Of a stretch of 64,000 nucleotides of DNA, positions 6,893-14,811 are shown piece by piece. How positions within the stretch are numbered: the stretch's first letter is position 1; every line of letters begins with the position of its first letter. This stretch comes from RYN-230 sp963770535 (lineage in GTDB: Bacteria > Actinomycetota > Actinomycetes > Streptosporangiales > Streptosporangiaceae), in assembly GCA_963770535.1 (NCBI GenBank), contig CAVYPZ010000003.1, forward strand, positions 3,100,001 through 3,164,000, written 5' to 3'. A model generated the notes under the pieces. The model was not told where the DNA came from, searched no databases, and was given only the letters and a program-made list of their open reading frames with translations. The translations under genes and the position numbers were made by a program.

Positions 6893-6923
6893 ATTGTCAC
6901 AGGCCCAGTATGCCCTCTGTCAA
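6893..6923 (-). promoter_or_regulatory. Predicted promoter of diguanylate cyclase copy 2
   Basis: Minus strand: TTGACA (6923-6918), 19 bases, GACAAT (6898-6893), then ACGGGGCAA, exactly the arrangement before copy 1 although the spacer bases differ. Such conservation in otherwise diverged intergenic DNA supports a functional promoter or operator shared by the two cyclases. The segment 6924-7081 holds no gene and should contain the opposite-strand promoter of array 2. Confidence 0.55.
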
Positions 6924-7095
6924 CCCTCCATTACGCATCGGGGTCAAGTTCTCCTGCCTGAGTTGTCAGTCAATGACCCTACGTTACATGCAAGGTCAAG
7001 TCTGACATCATCGTCGCCCAAAGCGGTACTTTTCGCCCGGTGTTGCGCTACCACACAGACAACCTGACCTTGCCAAGCCCAGGAAGGAGATCCCG

Positions 7096-7116
7096 ATGAC
7101 CCACGGATGGGGCTGA
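7096..7116 (+). CDS. Mini-ORF 2a, peptide MTHGWG
   Basis: ATG ACC CAC GGA TGG GGC TGA, with AAGGAG six bases upstream. Shares the MT- start and -WG end with the peptides of array 1. Function unknown. Confidence 0.5.
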   Translation: MTHGWG

Positions 7117-7161
7117 CCCGCACACCCGACACCACCAACGCAGCGAGGAAGGGAGACCCCG

Positions 7162-7182
7162 ATGACCCACGGATGGGGCTAG
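7162..7182 (+). CDS. Mini-ORF 2b, peptide MTHGWG
   Basis: Same six codons but stop TAG. SD GGGAG six bases upstream. The stop-preserving change is the only difference inside the ORF among the three copies. Confidence 0.5.
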   Translation: MTHGWG

Positions 7183-7227
7183 CCCGCACACCCGACACCA
7201 CCAACGCAGCGAGGAAGGGAGACCCCG

Positions 7228-7248
7228 ATGACCCACGGATGGGGCTGA
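7228..7248 (+). CDS. Mini-ORF 2c, peptide MTHGWG
   Basis: Third copy, stop TGA, SD GGGAG six bases upstream. The linker after it breaks off after about 20 bases of repeat. Confidence 0.5.
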   Translation: MTHGWG

Positions 7249-7321
7249 CCCGCACACCCGACACCACATCTGCCTGGCCCGGATCACGACTAGGTCCCGC
7301 AGGAGTCACCCAACCCGCCAG

Positions 7322-7849
7322 TCAGCCCGCCCGCGGGCGCGTCAACGCGACCACGATGGCTGCCACCGCGCCGGTGGCGCCGGCGGTGGCGATGACCAGG
7401 CCAGGCGCGAACCGTTCCGCGGCCGCCCGGCCAGGATCATGGCCGAACCTTGTCCCAGGCTCATTCCGCCCTGTGGGCGTGACCCGAACGCCTGGCTTCG
7501 CTGGGACGGGGGGTGGCCTGCACGAACGTGGCGTTGGCCGCGACCTGATAGCAGTCGAAGATCCCGGTGGCCAACAGGATGGCCAGAGCGGCCGGCAAGG
7601 CGGGACGAAAGGCGAAGAGGACCAGCACGCCGGGCGCCAGCGGGGCTATGCGGGTCAGGATCTGCGCGGACCACAGCGCCCGGAACTGCGATACCCGAAG
7701 ACCTGGCGGAACGTCGGCCCGGCCTCGGTTACTGCGGCGGCTCGGCCGGGCGGGCAGTGGTCCCTAGACGGGATCACTGGCTTCCCGCTTGTGATGTGCT
7801 CCTCCTCCGGGCCCGGCCCGCCCCGCGCGGCGCCACGGCCATCAGCCAC
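7322..7849 (-). pseudogene. Decayed MFS transporter
   Basis: Pieces of one membrane transporter lie in three minus-strand frames: TFRQVFG, then (one frame on) VSQFRALWSAQILTRIAP and LLATGIFDCYQVAANATF, then PSQRSQAFG-GGMSLGQGSAMILAG, then AAAERFAPGLVIATAGATGA before a stop at 7324. FRALW near the start is typical of MFS N-termini, and the ATFVQATPPSQRSQAFG segment resembles a mid-protein MFS loop. Only about 140 of the expected 400 residues remain, so besides frame breaks there is a large internal deletion: a true pseudogene rather than only sequencing error. The 5' limit is uncertain. Confidence 0.65.
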
Positions 7850-7861
7850 TACGTGGAGGCG

Positions 7862-10498
7862 CTAGGACGCCCCGCGAAGTGCCGCGCCCAGCCGGCGGGC
7901 AGCCTCCTCGACGGCGGCATCACGTGCCGCCGTGGTCTCCTCCACCGTGAGCGTCCGGTCCGGCGCGCGGAAGCGCAGCGTGTAGGCCAGGGACTTGCGT
8001 CCCGGGCCGGCCTGCTCCCCCGTGTAGACGTCAAACAGGCGGACCTCCTCCAGCAGCCCGCGGTACTCGCTCTGCCGGACGCCCTCGGCCAGCGCGGCCT
8101 CAACCTCGGCCGCAGGCACACCCTCCGGCACCAGCAGCGCGACGTCCTGCATGGCTACCGGATACGGCGAGATCGCCGGCGCCTCGACGGGGCCGAGCGC
8201 CGCCGCGGCGGTCTCGATCACTGACAGGTCCATCTCCATCGCGGACGTCCTGGGCGGCAACCCGAACGCCGTGATCACCCGCGGATGCAGCTCACCCGCG
8301 TACCCGGCCAGCCATTCCTGCCCTTCCTCGGCCTGGACGAACAATGCCGCACAGCGGCCGGGGTGCCAGGGAACCATGTGGTCGGCCCGGATCTGGAACG
8401 GGACCCGGCTGTCCCGCAGCACCTGGCGGGCCGCCTCGATGGCGTCCTGCCAGCCCGCAGGCCGGCCTTTACCCCACCAGCCGTCCAGTTCGCGCTCGCC
8501 GGCGACCGCCGCGGCGATATGCAATGGCTGATCGGGCAGTGCGGCTTCCAGGGTGGCCAGTTCCTGCACCGTGGGACCGCGGTCGGTGCGCAGGATGGGA
8601 GCGGTGCGCGGGCCGTTGCGGTGCTGCAGGAAGACGGGGCCGGTCTCGAACAGGCCCACATCGGTGAACCCGCGGCCAGCGTTGCGGACCAGGACCCGCA
8701 GCAGGCCCGGAAGGATCATGGTGCGCATCAGCGGCTCGTCGTCGCTGAGCGGGTTGGCGATCAGCGGGGCCCGCCGCCGCGGGTCGTCCCCGGGCAGCAG
8801 CAGCCGGTCGAAATCGGCGGTGGAACTGAACGGCTGGCTGAGCACCTCGACATATCCGGACCAGGCCAGCGACCGGCCGGTGCTGCGCCGCAGGCGCTGC
8901 CGCTCGGTGAGCCCGCGGCCAGCCGCGGCCCGTGGCGTGCGCACCGGGACGTTCTCATAGCCTTCCAGCCGGATGACCTCTTCGGCCAGATCCCACGGGT
9001 ACCGCAGGTCCGGCCGCCAGGACGGGGGCATGACCGCGAGCATCTGCTTGCTCCGGTCATGCTTGCCGTGATCGGGGCGCTGGTAGCGGTTCGCGCCGTT
9101 CCCCCCCGCTCTGCGGGACGGGGATGTCCCGCCGGCGGCGCCGGGCTCCTGCGGATGGGTGGCCGGCTCGGCCACCTCGCAGCCCACGTCGTGGAGCCGG
9201 CGCAAGACGGCGTCGCGGCCGTACACCGTCCCGGCCACCTTGTCCGGGTAGTCCACGGGCGTGGTGATCGTGACCTGCGGCACGTCCACCTGGGCGTGGG
9301 TGGCGCCGGGAACAGCCGTCCCGCCGCCCAGCCGGGCCAGCAGCGCCACCGCCCTGGCCGTGACGGCCAGCGGCAGTTCCCGGTCCACGCCCCGCTCGAA
9401 CCGGTAGGACGCCTCGCTGAACAGCCGGTGCCGGCGGCTTTCCCGGGCGATCGACCGCGCGTCGAAATGCGCGGCCTCGATCACGAGGTTCACCGAGCTG
9501 CCGGAGATCTCGGTGGACAGGCCGCCCATGGTCCCCGCCATCGAGATGGCCCCGGAGGAGTCCGCGATCACGACATCATCCGGGTCGAGATCCCGCAGCA
9601 CGTGATCGAGGGTTTCCAGCTTCTCGCCGGGCCGCGCCCGGCGGACCGCCAGCGGCCCGGCGAGCCGGTCGGCGTCGAACGCGTGCAACGGCTGGCCCAG
9701 CTCGAGCATGAGGTAGTTGGTGAGGTCCACGGCCATCGACACGCTGCGCAGGCCGCCCCGGGCCAGCCGGACGCGCATGCGCAGCGGCGTGGGTGCGTGC
9801 GGGTCGATCCCGCGCACCTCACGGAGCACGAAGCGGTCGCACGCCGTGGGGTCCTCGATGCTGGCCGGATGCACCTGATCAGACAGCACAGCGACGTCGG
9901 CGGGCTGGCCGGCGTAGGCCGGGTCGGTGAACCGGACACCGTAGGAGGTGGCCAGCTCGCGGGCCACCCCGCGGACCGAGAGCGCGTAGCCCCGGTCGGG
10001 GGTGACCGCGATGTCGAGCACGTGGTCGGCCAGGCCGCCGTATTCCGCGAAGTCGGCGCCCAGCGGCGCGTCCGCCGCAAGCACCAGGATGCCGGCGTGG
10101 TCGTCGCCGAGGCCGAGCTCGGCGGCAGAGCAGATCATCCCCTCCGAGATGTGCCCGTAGGTTTTCCGGGCGCCGATCTCGAATCCCCCGGGCAGCCGGG
10201 CCCCGGGCAGGGCCAGCGGCACCCGGTCCCCGGCCGAGAAGTTGACCGCCCCGCAGATGACCCCATGCTGTTCACCGCTCCCGGTGTCAACCTGGCAGTA
10301 CCTGACCGGCTTCTTGAAGCCGGCCAGGTCCTCGATGGCGGTGACCTCCGCGACCACGACCCCCTGGATGTCGTGCCCGACCTGCTCGGCCGTCTCGACT
10401 TCCAGGCCCGCTGCCGTCAGGCGCCGGGACACGTCCTGCGGATCGGCGCCCGCGTCAACGCCGGCCACCTCGAGGATCCAGTTCAGTGAGACGCGCAT
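7862..10498 (-). CDS. pheT: Phenylalanyl-tRNA synthetase beta subunit
   Basis: Beta chain of the (alpha-beta)2 enzyme. 878 aa from the ATG at 10498 (MRVSLNWILEVAGVD). Order of domains: B1 and tRNA-binding OB fold (about 40-150, GVVVAEVTAIEDL), B3/B4 editing region, B5, catalytic-like core, and C-terminal FDX-ACB anticodon-binding domain beginning near SPYPVAMQDVALLVPEG. The start shares one base with the pheS stop (TGATG), so translation is coupled. A hydrophilic insertion of about 40 residues (plus-strand positions about 9040-9165, rich in G/R/N/H) interrupts the usual VGCEVE-to-PPSWRPDL junction in B5; it is in frame and probably a lineage-specific loop. Confidence 0.96.
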   Translation of the reverse strand: MRVSLNWILEVAGVDAGADPQDVSRRLTAAGLEVETAEQVGHDIQGVVVAEVTAIEDLAGFKKPVRYCQVDTGSGEQHGVICGAVNFSAGDRVPLALPGARLPGGFEIGARKTYGHISEGMICSAAELGLGDDHAGILVLAADAPLGADFAEYGGLADHVLDIAVTPDRGYALSVRGVARELATSYGVRFTDPAYAGQPADVAVLSDQVHPASIEDPTACDRFVLREVRGIDPHAPTPLRMRVRLARGGLRSVSMAVDLTNYLMLELGQPLHAFDADRLAGPLAVRRARPGEKLETLDHVLRDLDPDDVVIADSSGAISMAGTMGGLSTEISGSSVNLVIEAAHFDARSIARESRRHRLFSEASYRFERGVDRELPLAVTARAVALLARLGGGTAVPGATHAQVDVPQVTITTPVDYPDKVAGTVYGRDAVLRRLHDVGCEVAEPATHPQEPGAAGGTSPSRRAGGNGANRYQRPDHGKHDRSKQMLAVMPPSWRPDLRYPWDLAEEVIRLEGYENVPVRTPRAAAGRGLTERQRLRRSTGRSLAWSGYVEVLSQPFSSTADFDRLLLPGDDPRRRAPLIANPLSDDEPLMRTMILPGLLRVLVRNAGRGFTDVGLFETGPVFLQHRNGPRTAPILRTDRGPTVQELATLEAALPDQPLHIAAAVAGERELDGWWGKGRPAGWQDAIEAARQVLRDSRVPFQIRADHMVPWHPGRCAALFVQAEEGQEWLAGYAGELHPRVITAFGLPPRTSAMEMDLSVIETAAAALGPVEAPAISPYPVAMQDVALLVPEGVPAAEVEAALAEGVRQSEYRGLLEEVRLFDVYTGEQAGPGRKSLAYTLRFRAPDRTLTVEETTAARDAAVEEAARRLGAALRGAS

Positions 10499-11619
10499 CA
10501 GGCCTCCACCCCGAATGCCCGGCTGAACCGGACGTCTCCCTCGAGGGTGTCCCTGATGTCGGTCACCCCGTGCCGGACCATCAGGGTCCGCTCGATGCCC
10601 AGGCCGAACGCGAAGCCGCTGTAGCGGTCGGGGTCGATGCCGCAGGCGATCAGCACCCGCGGGTTCACCATGCCGCAGCCGGCCAGCTCGATCCAGCCCT
10701 GGGACCGGCACACCCGGCAGGCGGGGCCGCCGGGCCTGGTCGAGGCGCCCCGGCAGACGTGGCATTCCATGGACACGTCCGCGGATGGCTCGGTGAACGG
10801 GAAGTAGTCCGGGCGCAGCCGGGTGCGCAGCCCTTCGCCGAACATCGCGTCCACGAAGGCCTGGACTGCGCCGCGCAGGTCGGCCATGGTCAGGCCCTCG
10901 TCCACGGCCAGGCACTCGATCTGGTGGAAGACCGGGCTGTGGGTGGCGTCCTGGGCCTCGTTGCGGTAGCACCGGCCGGGGCTGACCACGTACAGCGGCA
11001 GCGGCCGGGTCAGCATCGCCCGGATCTGCACCGGTGAGGTGTGCGTGCGGAGCACCATGCCCGAGTGCCCGCTGCCGTCCGGCCCGGCGACGAACAGCGT
11101 GTCCTGCATCTCCCGGGCCGGATGATCGGGGGGGAAGTTGAGCGCGTCGAAGTTGTACCACTCGTCTTCGATCTCGGGGCCTTCGGCGATCTCGTAGCCC
11201 ATCGACACGAAGACGTCGGCCAGCCGCTCGCTGACCGTGGTGACCGGATGCCTGGCCCCCTCGGGGTAGTGATCCCAGGGCAGGGTGACGTCGACGGCCT
11301 CCTCGATCAGGACACGCTGATCGCGCTCGTCCTCCAGGGCCTGCTGCCGGGCCGCGAGCGCCTCGCTCACCTCGCGCATCGTCGCGCCGATGCGCTTACC
11401 GGCCTCGGCGCGCGCCCCCGGGGGGAGGGCACCGATCTCGGCGTTGGCGAGGCGCAGCGGCGAGCGGTCCCCGGCGTGCGCCAGCCGGGCGGTCTTGAGC
11501 TCATCCAGCGTCCCGGCCGCGGCGACGGCGGCCAGCGCCTCGTCCCGCATGCGGGTGACCTCCCCGGGAGACAGGCTCGCCACCTCCACGGGGTCGTACT
11601 GCTTGTTCGGTGCGGACAT
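10498..11619 (-). CDS. pheS: Phenylalanyl-tRNA synthetase alpha subunit
   Basis: Catalytic chain that activates Phe and charges tRNA-Phe. 373 aa: N-terminal coiled-coil arm (about 15-110), class II motif 2 (GRCYRNEAQDATHSPVFHQ) and motif 3 (GFAFGLGIERTLM). A CHVC...CRVC pair (about residues 288-304) could bind zinc, as seen in many actinobacterial PheS. Start ATG at 11619. Overlaps pheT by one base. The 206 bases upstream hold no convincing leader peptide (a 12-codon frame at 11684-11646 has only one Phe and no SD). Confidence 0.96.
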   Translation of the reverse strand: MSAPNKQYDPVEVASLSPGEVTRMRDEALAAVAAAGTLDELKTARLAHAGDRSPLRLANAEIGALPPGARAEAGKRIGATMREVSEALAARQQALEDERDQRVLIEEAVDVTLPWDHYPEGARHPVTTVSERLADVFVSMGYEIAEGPEIEDEWYNFDALNFPPDHPAREMQDTLFVAGPDGSGHSGMVLRTHTSPVQIRAMLTRPLPLYVVSPGRCYRNEAQDATHSPVFHQIECLAVDEGLTMADLRGAVQAFVDAMFGEGLRTRLRPDYFPFTEPSADVSMECHVCRGASTRPGGPACRVCRSQGWIELAGCGMVNPRVLIACGIDPDRYSGFAFGLGIERTLMVRHGVTDIRDTLEGDVRFSRAFGVEA

Positions 11620-11825
11620 CGTCCTGCTTCCTGCGGCCGTAAGGACTAAGGGAAAGTCTGCGCGGGCTGCGGGCCCCTCATCATGCCGGGCGGCTGGGGC
11701 GCGGCCCTGCCGCGGCCCCGGGGTCCTCAGCCTGTGGCCCGCCGGGGCGGGTCGCGGAGCAGCGGCCGCGGGCCGCCCGGGCCCGCTGCCGGGTCATGTC
11801 CCGGCCGCAGTGCTCCGCCCCCCGC

Positions 11826-13052
11826 CTACCCGAAGTCGGGCAGCCCGGCGGGCATGGTAAATCGGAACTCGGCGCCCCCGCCGGGGGCACGCTGCACGGT
11901 GATCGTCCCCCCATGCGCTTCGACCAGGCCCTTCACGATGTACAGGCCGAGCCCGGCGCCGCCCCGGCGCTTGGCGCGCCAGAACTGCCGGAAGATCCGC
12001 GGCACCATCTCAGGCGGCACCCCGTCACCCTCGTCGCGCACCGAGACGGCCACCACAGGTGCGGCGGAGCCATGAGCCGCAACGGCACCATTGACCGTGC
12101 CGGGGCCCCCCGGACGGGTCGCCGCCCGGGCGGGAAGGTCGTCCACCGGCTGTATCACAATCGTCACGGTACCAGCCCCGTGCCGGACCGCGTTCTCGAC
12201 CAGGTTGCCGAGGATCTGGTCGACCTTGTCGGCGTCCAGCCAGGTCTCGGGCAGCTCGTCGGAGGCCACGATCCGGAAGCGGTCCGGGGGGTCGCCGGCC
12301 GCGACCCGGCCCGCGACTATCTTCTCCGCGCGCTGCGGGATGTCGACCAGCTGGCGGTGCACCTCGATCCGGCCGGCCTCGATCCGGGACACGTCAAGCA
12401 ACTCGGTGATGAGCCGGGTCACCCGGTCGGCGTCGGCGTTGACGGTCTCCAGCATCACCCGCTTCTGGTCATCGGTGAACCGGGTCCACTTGGCCAGCAG
12501 CGTGGCGGTGAAGCCCTTCACGCTGGTCAGCGGGGACCGCAGCTCGTGGGCGACGGTGGAGACCAGGTCAGCGCGGCTGCGCTCCAGGCGCACCCGCTGC
12601 TGCGTGCCGCGCAGGCTGACCGCGATGCGCTGAACGTCACCCGGCCTGACCGGCCCGGGCCAGTCCTGCCCGGCGCCCGGTGCGCAGCGGGGCACCCGCA
12701 CGTACCCCATGGTGACGAGGAGCTCGGTGCCGTCCAGGTAGAGCGGCAGCTCCGGGTGCCGCGTCCGGGTGGACAGGCCACGGTACGGGTCGACGCAGGC
12801 CCACCAGCCGCGGCCCTCGGCGTCACGCAGCGGGAGGACCTGCCGCACATCCCGGCCCAGCGCGTTGAGCGCCGCGATGCCGGTGAGACGGGCAGCCGCC
12901 GTGTTGAACACCACGATCCGGCCCAGATGGTCGGCCACCACGAGCCCGTCGGGCAGGTCGTCGGCGCAGACCAGGCCGCCCGAGGCCACCACCTGGCCGG
13001 CGGGCACGCTCGCCACGGCGGAAACCGCCGAGTCGGGCCTGGACCTGTCCAC
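11826..13052 (-). CDS. PAS-domain sensor histidine kinase
   Basis: Orphan histidine kinase: no response regulator is adjacent. I prefer the GTG at 13052 (GGAGG ten bases upstream), giving 408 aa; a TTG at 13103 is an alternative without SD. PAS-like domain about 30-120 (DDLPDGLVVADHLGRIVVFN), HisKA with phospho-acceptor His169 in STVAHELRSPLTSVKG, then HATPase with N-box LGNLVENAVRHG, G1 VRDEGDGVPPEM, F-box IFRQFWR and G2 GAGLGLYIV. No TM segments, so it is probably soluble. Position between pheS and the rRNA methyltransferase matches the Streptomyces order from memory. Confidence 0.9.
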   Translation of the reverse strand: MDRSRPDSAVSAVASVPAGQVVASGGLVCADDLPDGLVVADHLGRIVVFNTAAARLTGIAALNALGRDVRQVLPLRDAEGRGWWACVDPYRGLSTRTRHPELPLYLDGTELLVTMGYVRVPRCAPGAGQDWPGPVRPGDVQRIAVSLRGTQQRVRLERSRADLVSTVAHELRSPLTSVKGFTATLLAKWTRFTDDQKRVMLETVNADADRVTRLITELLDVSRIEAGRIEVHRQLVDIPQRAEKIVAGRVAAGDPPDRFRIVASDELPETWLDADKVDQILGNLVENAVRHGAGTVTIVIQPVDDLPARAATRPGGPGTVNGAVAAHGSAAPVVAVSVRDEGDGVPPEMVPRIFRQFWRAKRRGGAGLGLYIVKGLVEAHGGTITVQRAPGGGAEFRFTMPAGLPDFG

Positions 13053-13108
13053 GAGAATGCCGCCTCCGTCCGGCTGCTGAGCTGGTTTCCCTGAATGACG
13101 CAACGTGA

Positions 13109-14032
13109 TCAGACTCTAGCGCTTACGGCGCGGCAAACGGCAGTCCCCCGGGGGCGCCGCTGCGGGGACGTCACAGCTCCGTCACGTTTGCCGCCGGGAC
13201 ACCGTGACGTGCCAGGCGCTACCTGCGCGCGGGCGGACGCGTAGAGGCAGACCGCGGCCGCGGCGGCCAGGTTCAGGCTCTCGGCCTGGCCGTAGATGGG
13301 CACGGCCACCGCCTCGTCGGCCAGGGCCAGGATGTCCGCGGGAAGTCCCCAGGCCTCGTTGCCGAACAGCCACGCGGTGGGCTGCCCGAGCTGGCCGGCC
13401 GCCTCCAGGTCGTCCAGCGTGCTGGCGGCGCCGCCGTCAGCGGCCAGTACGCGGAGCCCGCGCTCGCGCAGGGCACGCACCGCGTCCTCCACCGGGCTGC
13501 CCGTCACCACCGGAAGGTGGAACAGGCTTCCCGCGGAGGCCCGGACGGCCTTGCTGTTGTACGGATCCACCGAGGACCCGGCGAAAATGACGCCGCCCGC
13601 GCCGGCCGCGTCGGCGGTGCGCAGGACGGTGCCCGCGTTACCCGGGTCCCGGACGTTGGCCAGGATGACGGCGAGAGCGGGAGCCCGGGCGCTCACCTGG
13701 GCCAGGGGCACGTCGATGAACCGGCACACCGCCAGCACGCCTTGCGGGGTGATGGTCTGCGCCAGCTCGGTCATGACCTCGCCGCTTACCGCTGACACCT
13801 CCGCGCCCTGCGCGGCGGCGAGGCGGATCAGGTCCGCGTGGCGGGCCTGCGCTGGCGAGGTCACGAACAGCTGCGTGACCACACCGCCGGCGGCCAGCGC
13901 CTCGCCTGCCGCCTGCGGCCCTTCCGCCAGGAATGACCTGGCCCGCTGCCGGAGGGCCCGTTTGGCGAGCTGGCGCGCCGCCTTGACCCGCGGTGAGCGG
14001 ATGCTGGTGAGCTCGCCGCCGGCGGGCAGCAT
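13109..14032 (-). CDS. SpoU/TrmH-family RNA 2'-O-methyltransferase
   Basis: SAM-dependent methylation of a ribose in rRNA or tRNA. 307 aa. N-terminal substrate-binding domain (SIRSPRVKAARQLAKR, about 1-105), then the SPOUT knot with motif 1 ILANVRDPGNAGTVLRTADA, motif 2 LFGNEAWGLP and motif 3 VPIYGQAESLNLAAAAAV. The C-terminal 30 residues after the knot are basic and extend beyond the usual family end. Located just downstream of rplT, as in many actinomycetes. Target nucleotide cannot be told from sequence. Confidence 0.9.
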   Translation of the reverse strand: MLPAGGELTSIRSPRVKAARQLAKRALRQRARSFLAEGPQAAGEALAAGGVVTQLFVTSPAQARHADLIRLAAAQGAEVSAVSGEVMTELAQTITPQGVLAVCRFIDVPLAQVSARAPALAVILANVRDPGNAGTVLRTADAAGAGGVIFAGSSVDPYNSKAVRASAGSLFHLPVVTGSPVEDAVRALRERGLRVLAADGGAASTLDDLEAAGQLGQPTAWLFGNEAWGLPADILALADEAVAVPIYGQAESLNLAAAAAVCLYASARAQVAPGTSRCPGGKRDGAVTSPQRRPRGTAVCRAVSARV

Positions 14033-14077
14033 CAGGCGGCCCGGCTGCGGGCCACCCCGGCCCGGGTCACGGGGACG

Positions 14078-14467
14078 TCAGGCCGCCTCGGTGCCGACGT
14101 CGGGACCCGCGTCGGCCAGCGCGGCCTTGGCCACCTCAACCAGCGCGGAAAACGCCGCCGGGTCACTGACGGCGAGCTCGGCGAGCATGCGCCGGTCCAC
14201 TTCGACCTCCGCGAGCCGGAGGCCCTGGACGAAGCGGTTGTAGGTGATGCCGTCCGCGCGGGCGGCGGCGTTGATCCGCTGGATCCACAGCCGCCGGAAA
14301 TTGCCCTTCCGGTCCTTGCGGTCCCGGTAGGCGTACGTCATCGAGTGGAGGACCTGCTCCTTGGCCTTGCGGTACAGCCGTGACCGCTGGCCACGGTAGC
14401 CGCTCGCCCGCTCAAGGACGACCCTGCGCTTCTTGTGGGCATTGACTGCCCGCTTCACGCGTGCCAT
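14078..14467 (-). CDS. rplT: Ribosomal protein bL20
   Basis: 129 aa, 50S assembly protein. Begins MARVKRAVNAHKKRR and contains the family core GYRGQRSRLYRKAKEQV and RRLWIQRINAAAR. Slightly acidic Ala-rich C-terminal tail. Third gene of the infC-rpmI-rplT operon; 27 bases after rpmI. Confidence 0.97.
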   Translation of the reverse strand: MARVKRAVNAHKKRRVVLERASGYRGQRSRLYRKAKEQVLHSMTYAYRDRKDRKGNFRRLWIQRINAAARADGITYNRFVQGLRLAEVEVDRRMLAELAVSDPAAFSALVEVAKAALADAGPDVGTEAA

Positions 14468-14494
14468 TTCATATCTCCCTGGAGGCGGGCCGGG

Positions 14495-14689
14495 CTACTT
14501 TCCCAGCAACTTCTTGATCTTCTTGGTGTCTGAGGGTGCGACCACCAGAGCCTTGCTCAGGCGGCGGGTGCGCTGGCTCGGCTTGTGCTCGAGCAGGTGG
14601 TTCATGTTGGCGCGGCGCCGCATCACCTTGCCGCTGCCGGTGATCCGGAACCGCCGGGCGGTGCCGCTGTGGGTCTTCATCTTCGGCAT
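14495..14689 (-). CDS. rpmI: Ribosomal protein bL35
   Basis: 64 aa from the ATG at 14689 (MPKMKTHSGTARRF), the standard bL35 length; an in-frame extension upstream is not family-like. Core RRRANMNHLLEHKPSQRTRR. Second gene of the infC operon. Confidence 0.96.
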   Translation of the reverse strand: MPKMKTHSGTARRFRITGSGKVMRRRANMNHLLEHKPSQRTRRLSKALVVAPSDTKKIKKLLGK

Positions 14690-14811
14690 GGTGGCCGTCG
14701 TCTCCATTGTCATCTGTGCCTGAGGGCACGCTTGTCATCCGCGGCGGGGGCACGACGCCATCCGGCCGTGCCCGTGCCGCTCTACGCTAGGCGAGTTCCG
14801 CGGTGGCCTGG

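Larger units (their letters stand above)
7082..7267 (+). repeat. Mini-ORF array 2: three 66-bp units, each with SD + 6-codon ORF
   Basis: Units with ATGs at 7096, 7162 and 7228 (constant 66-bp period). Each has a purine-rich SD (AAGGAG or GGGAG) exactly six bases before ATG, then codons for MTHGWG and a stop. Unit 2 ends in TAG instead of TGA, a two-base change that keeps the stop. The SD-ATG spacer varies (atcccg, accccg, accccg). The linker (cccgcacacccgacacc...) is unrelated in sequence to that of array 1, yet the plan is the same: SD, ATG ACC, ... TGG GGC, stop, C-rich linker. Points away from the cyclase at 5503-6831. Confidence 0.85.

Noticed and set aside
4839..7267. CRISPR array
   Set aside because: Repeats of 66-70 bp are contiguous units with near-identical linkers, not short repeats with diverse spacers, and no cas genes are present.
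7107..7865. Long plus-strand ORF covering array 2 and beyond (252 codons)
   Set aside because: It reads the repeat as GLTRTPDTTNAARKGDPDDPRM units in a frame other than the SD-led mini-ORFs, has no SD and runs across the antisense of the MFS remnant; absence of stops is a GC effect.
11646..11684. Phe leader peptide (MMRGPQPAQTFP) before pheS
   Set aside because: Only one Phe codon, no SD and no terminator/anti-terminator pair.
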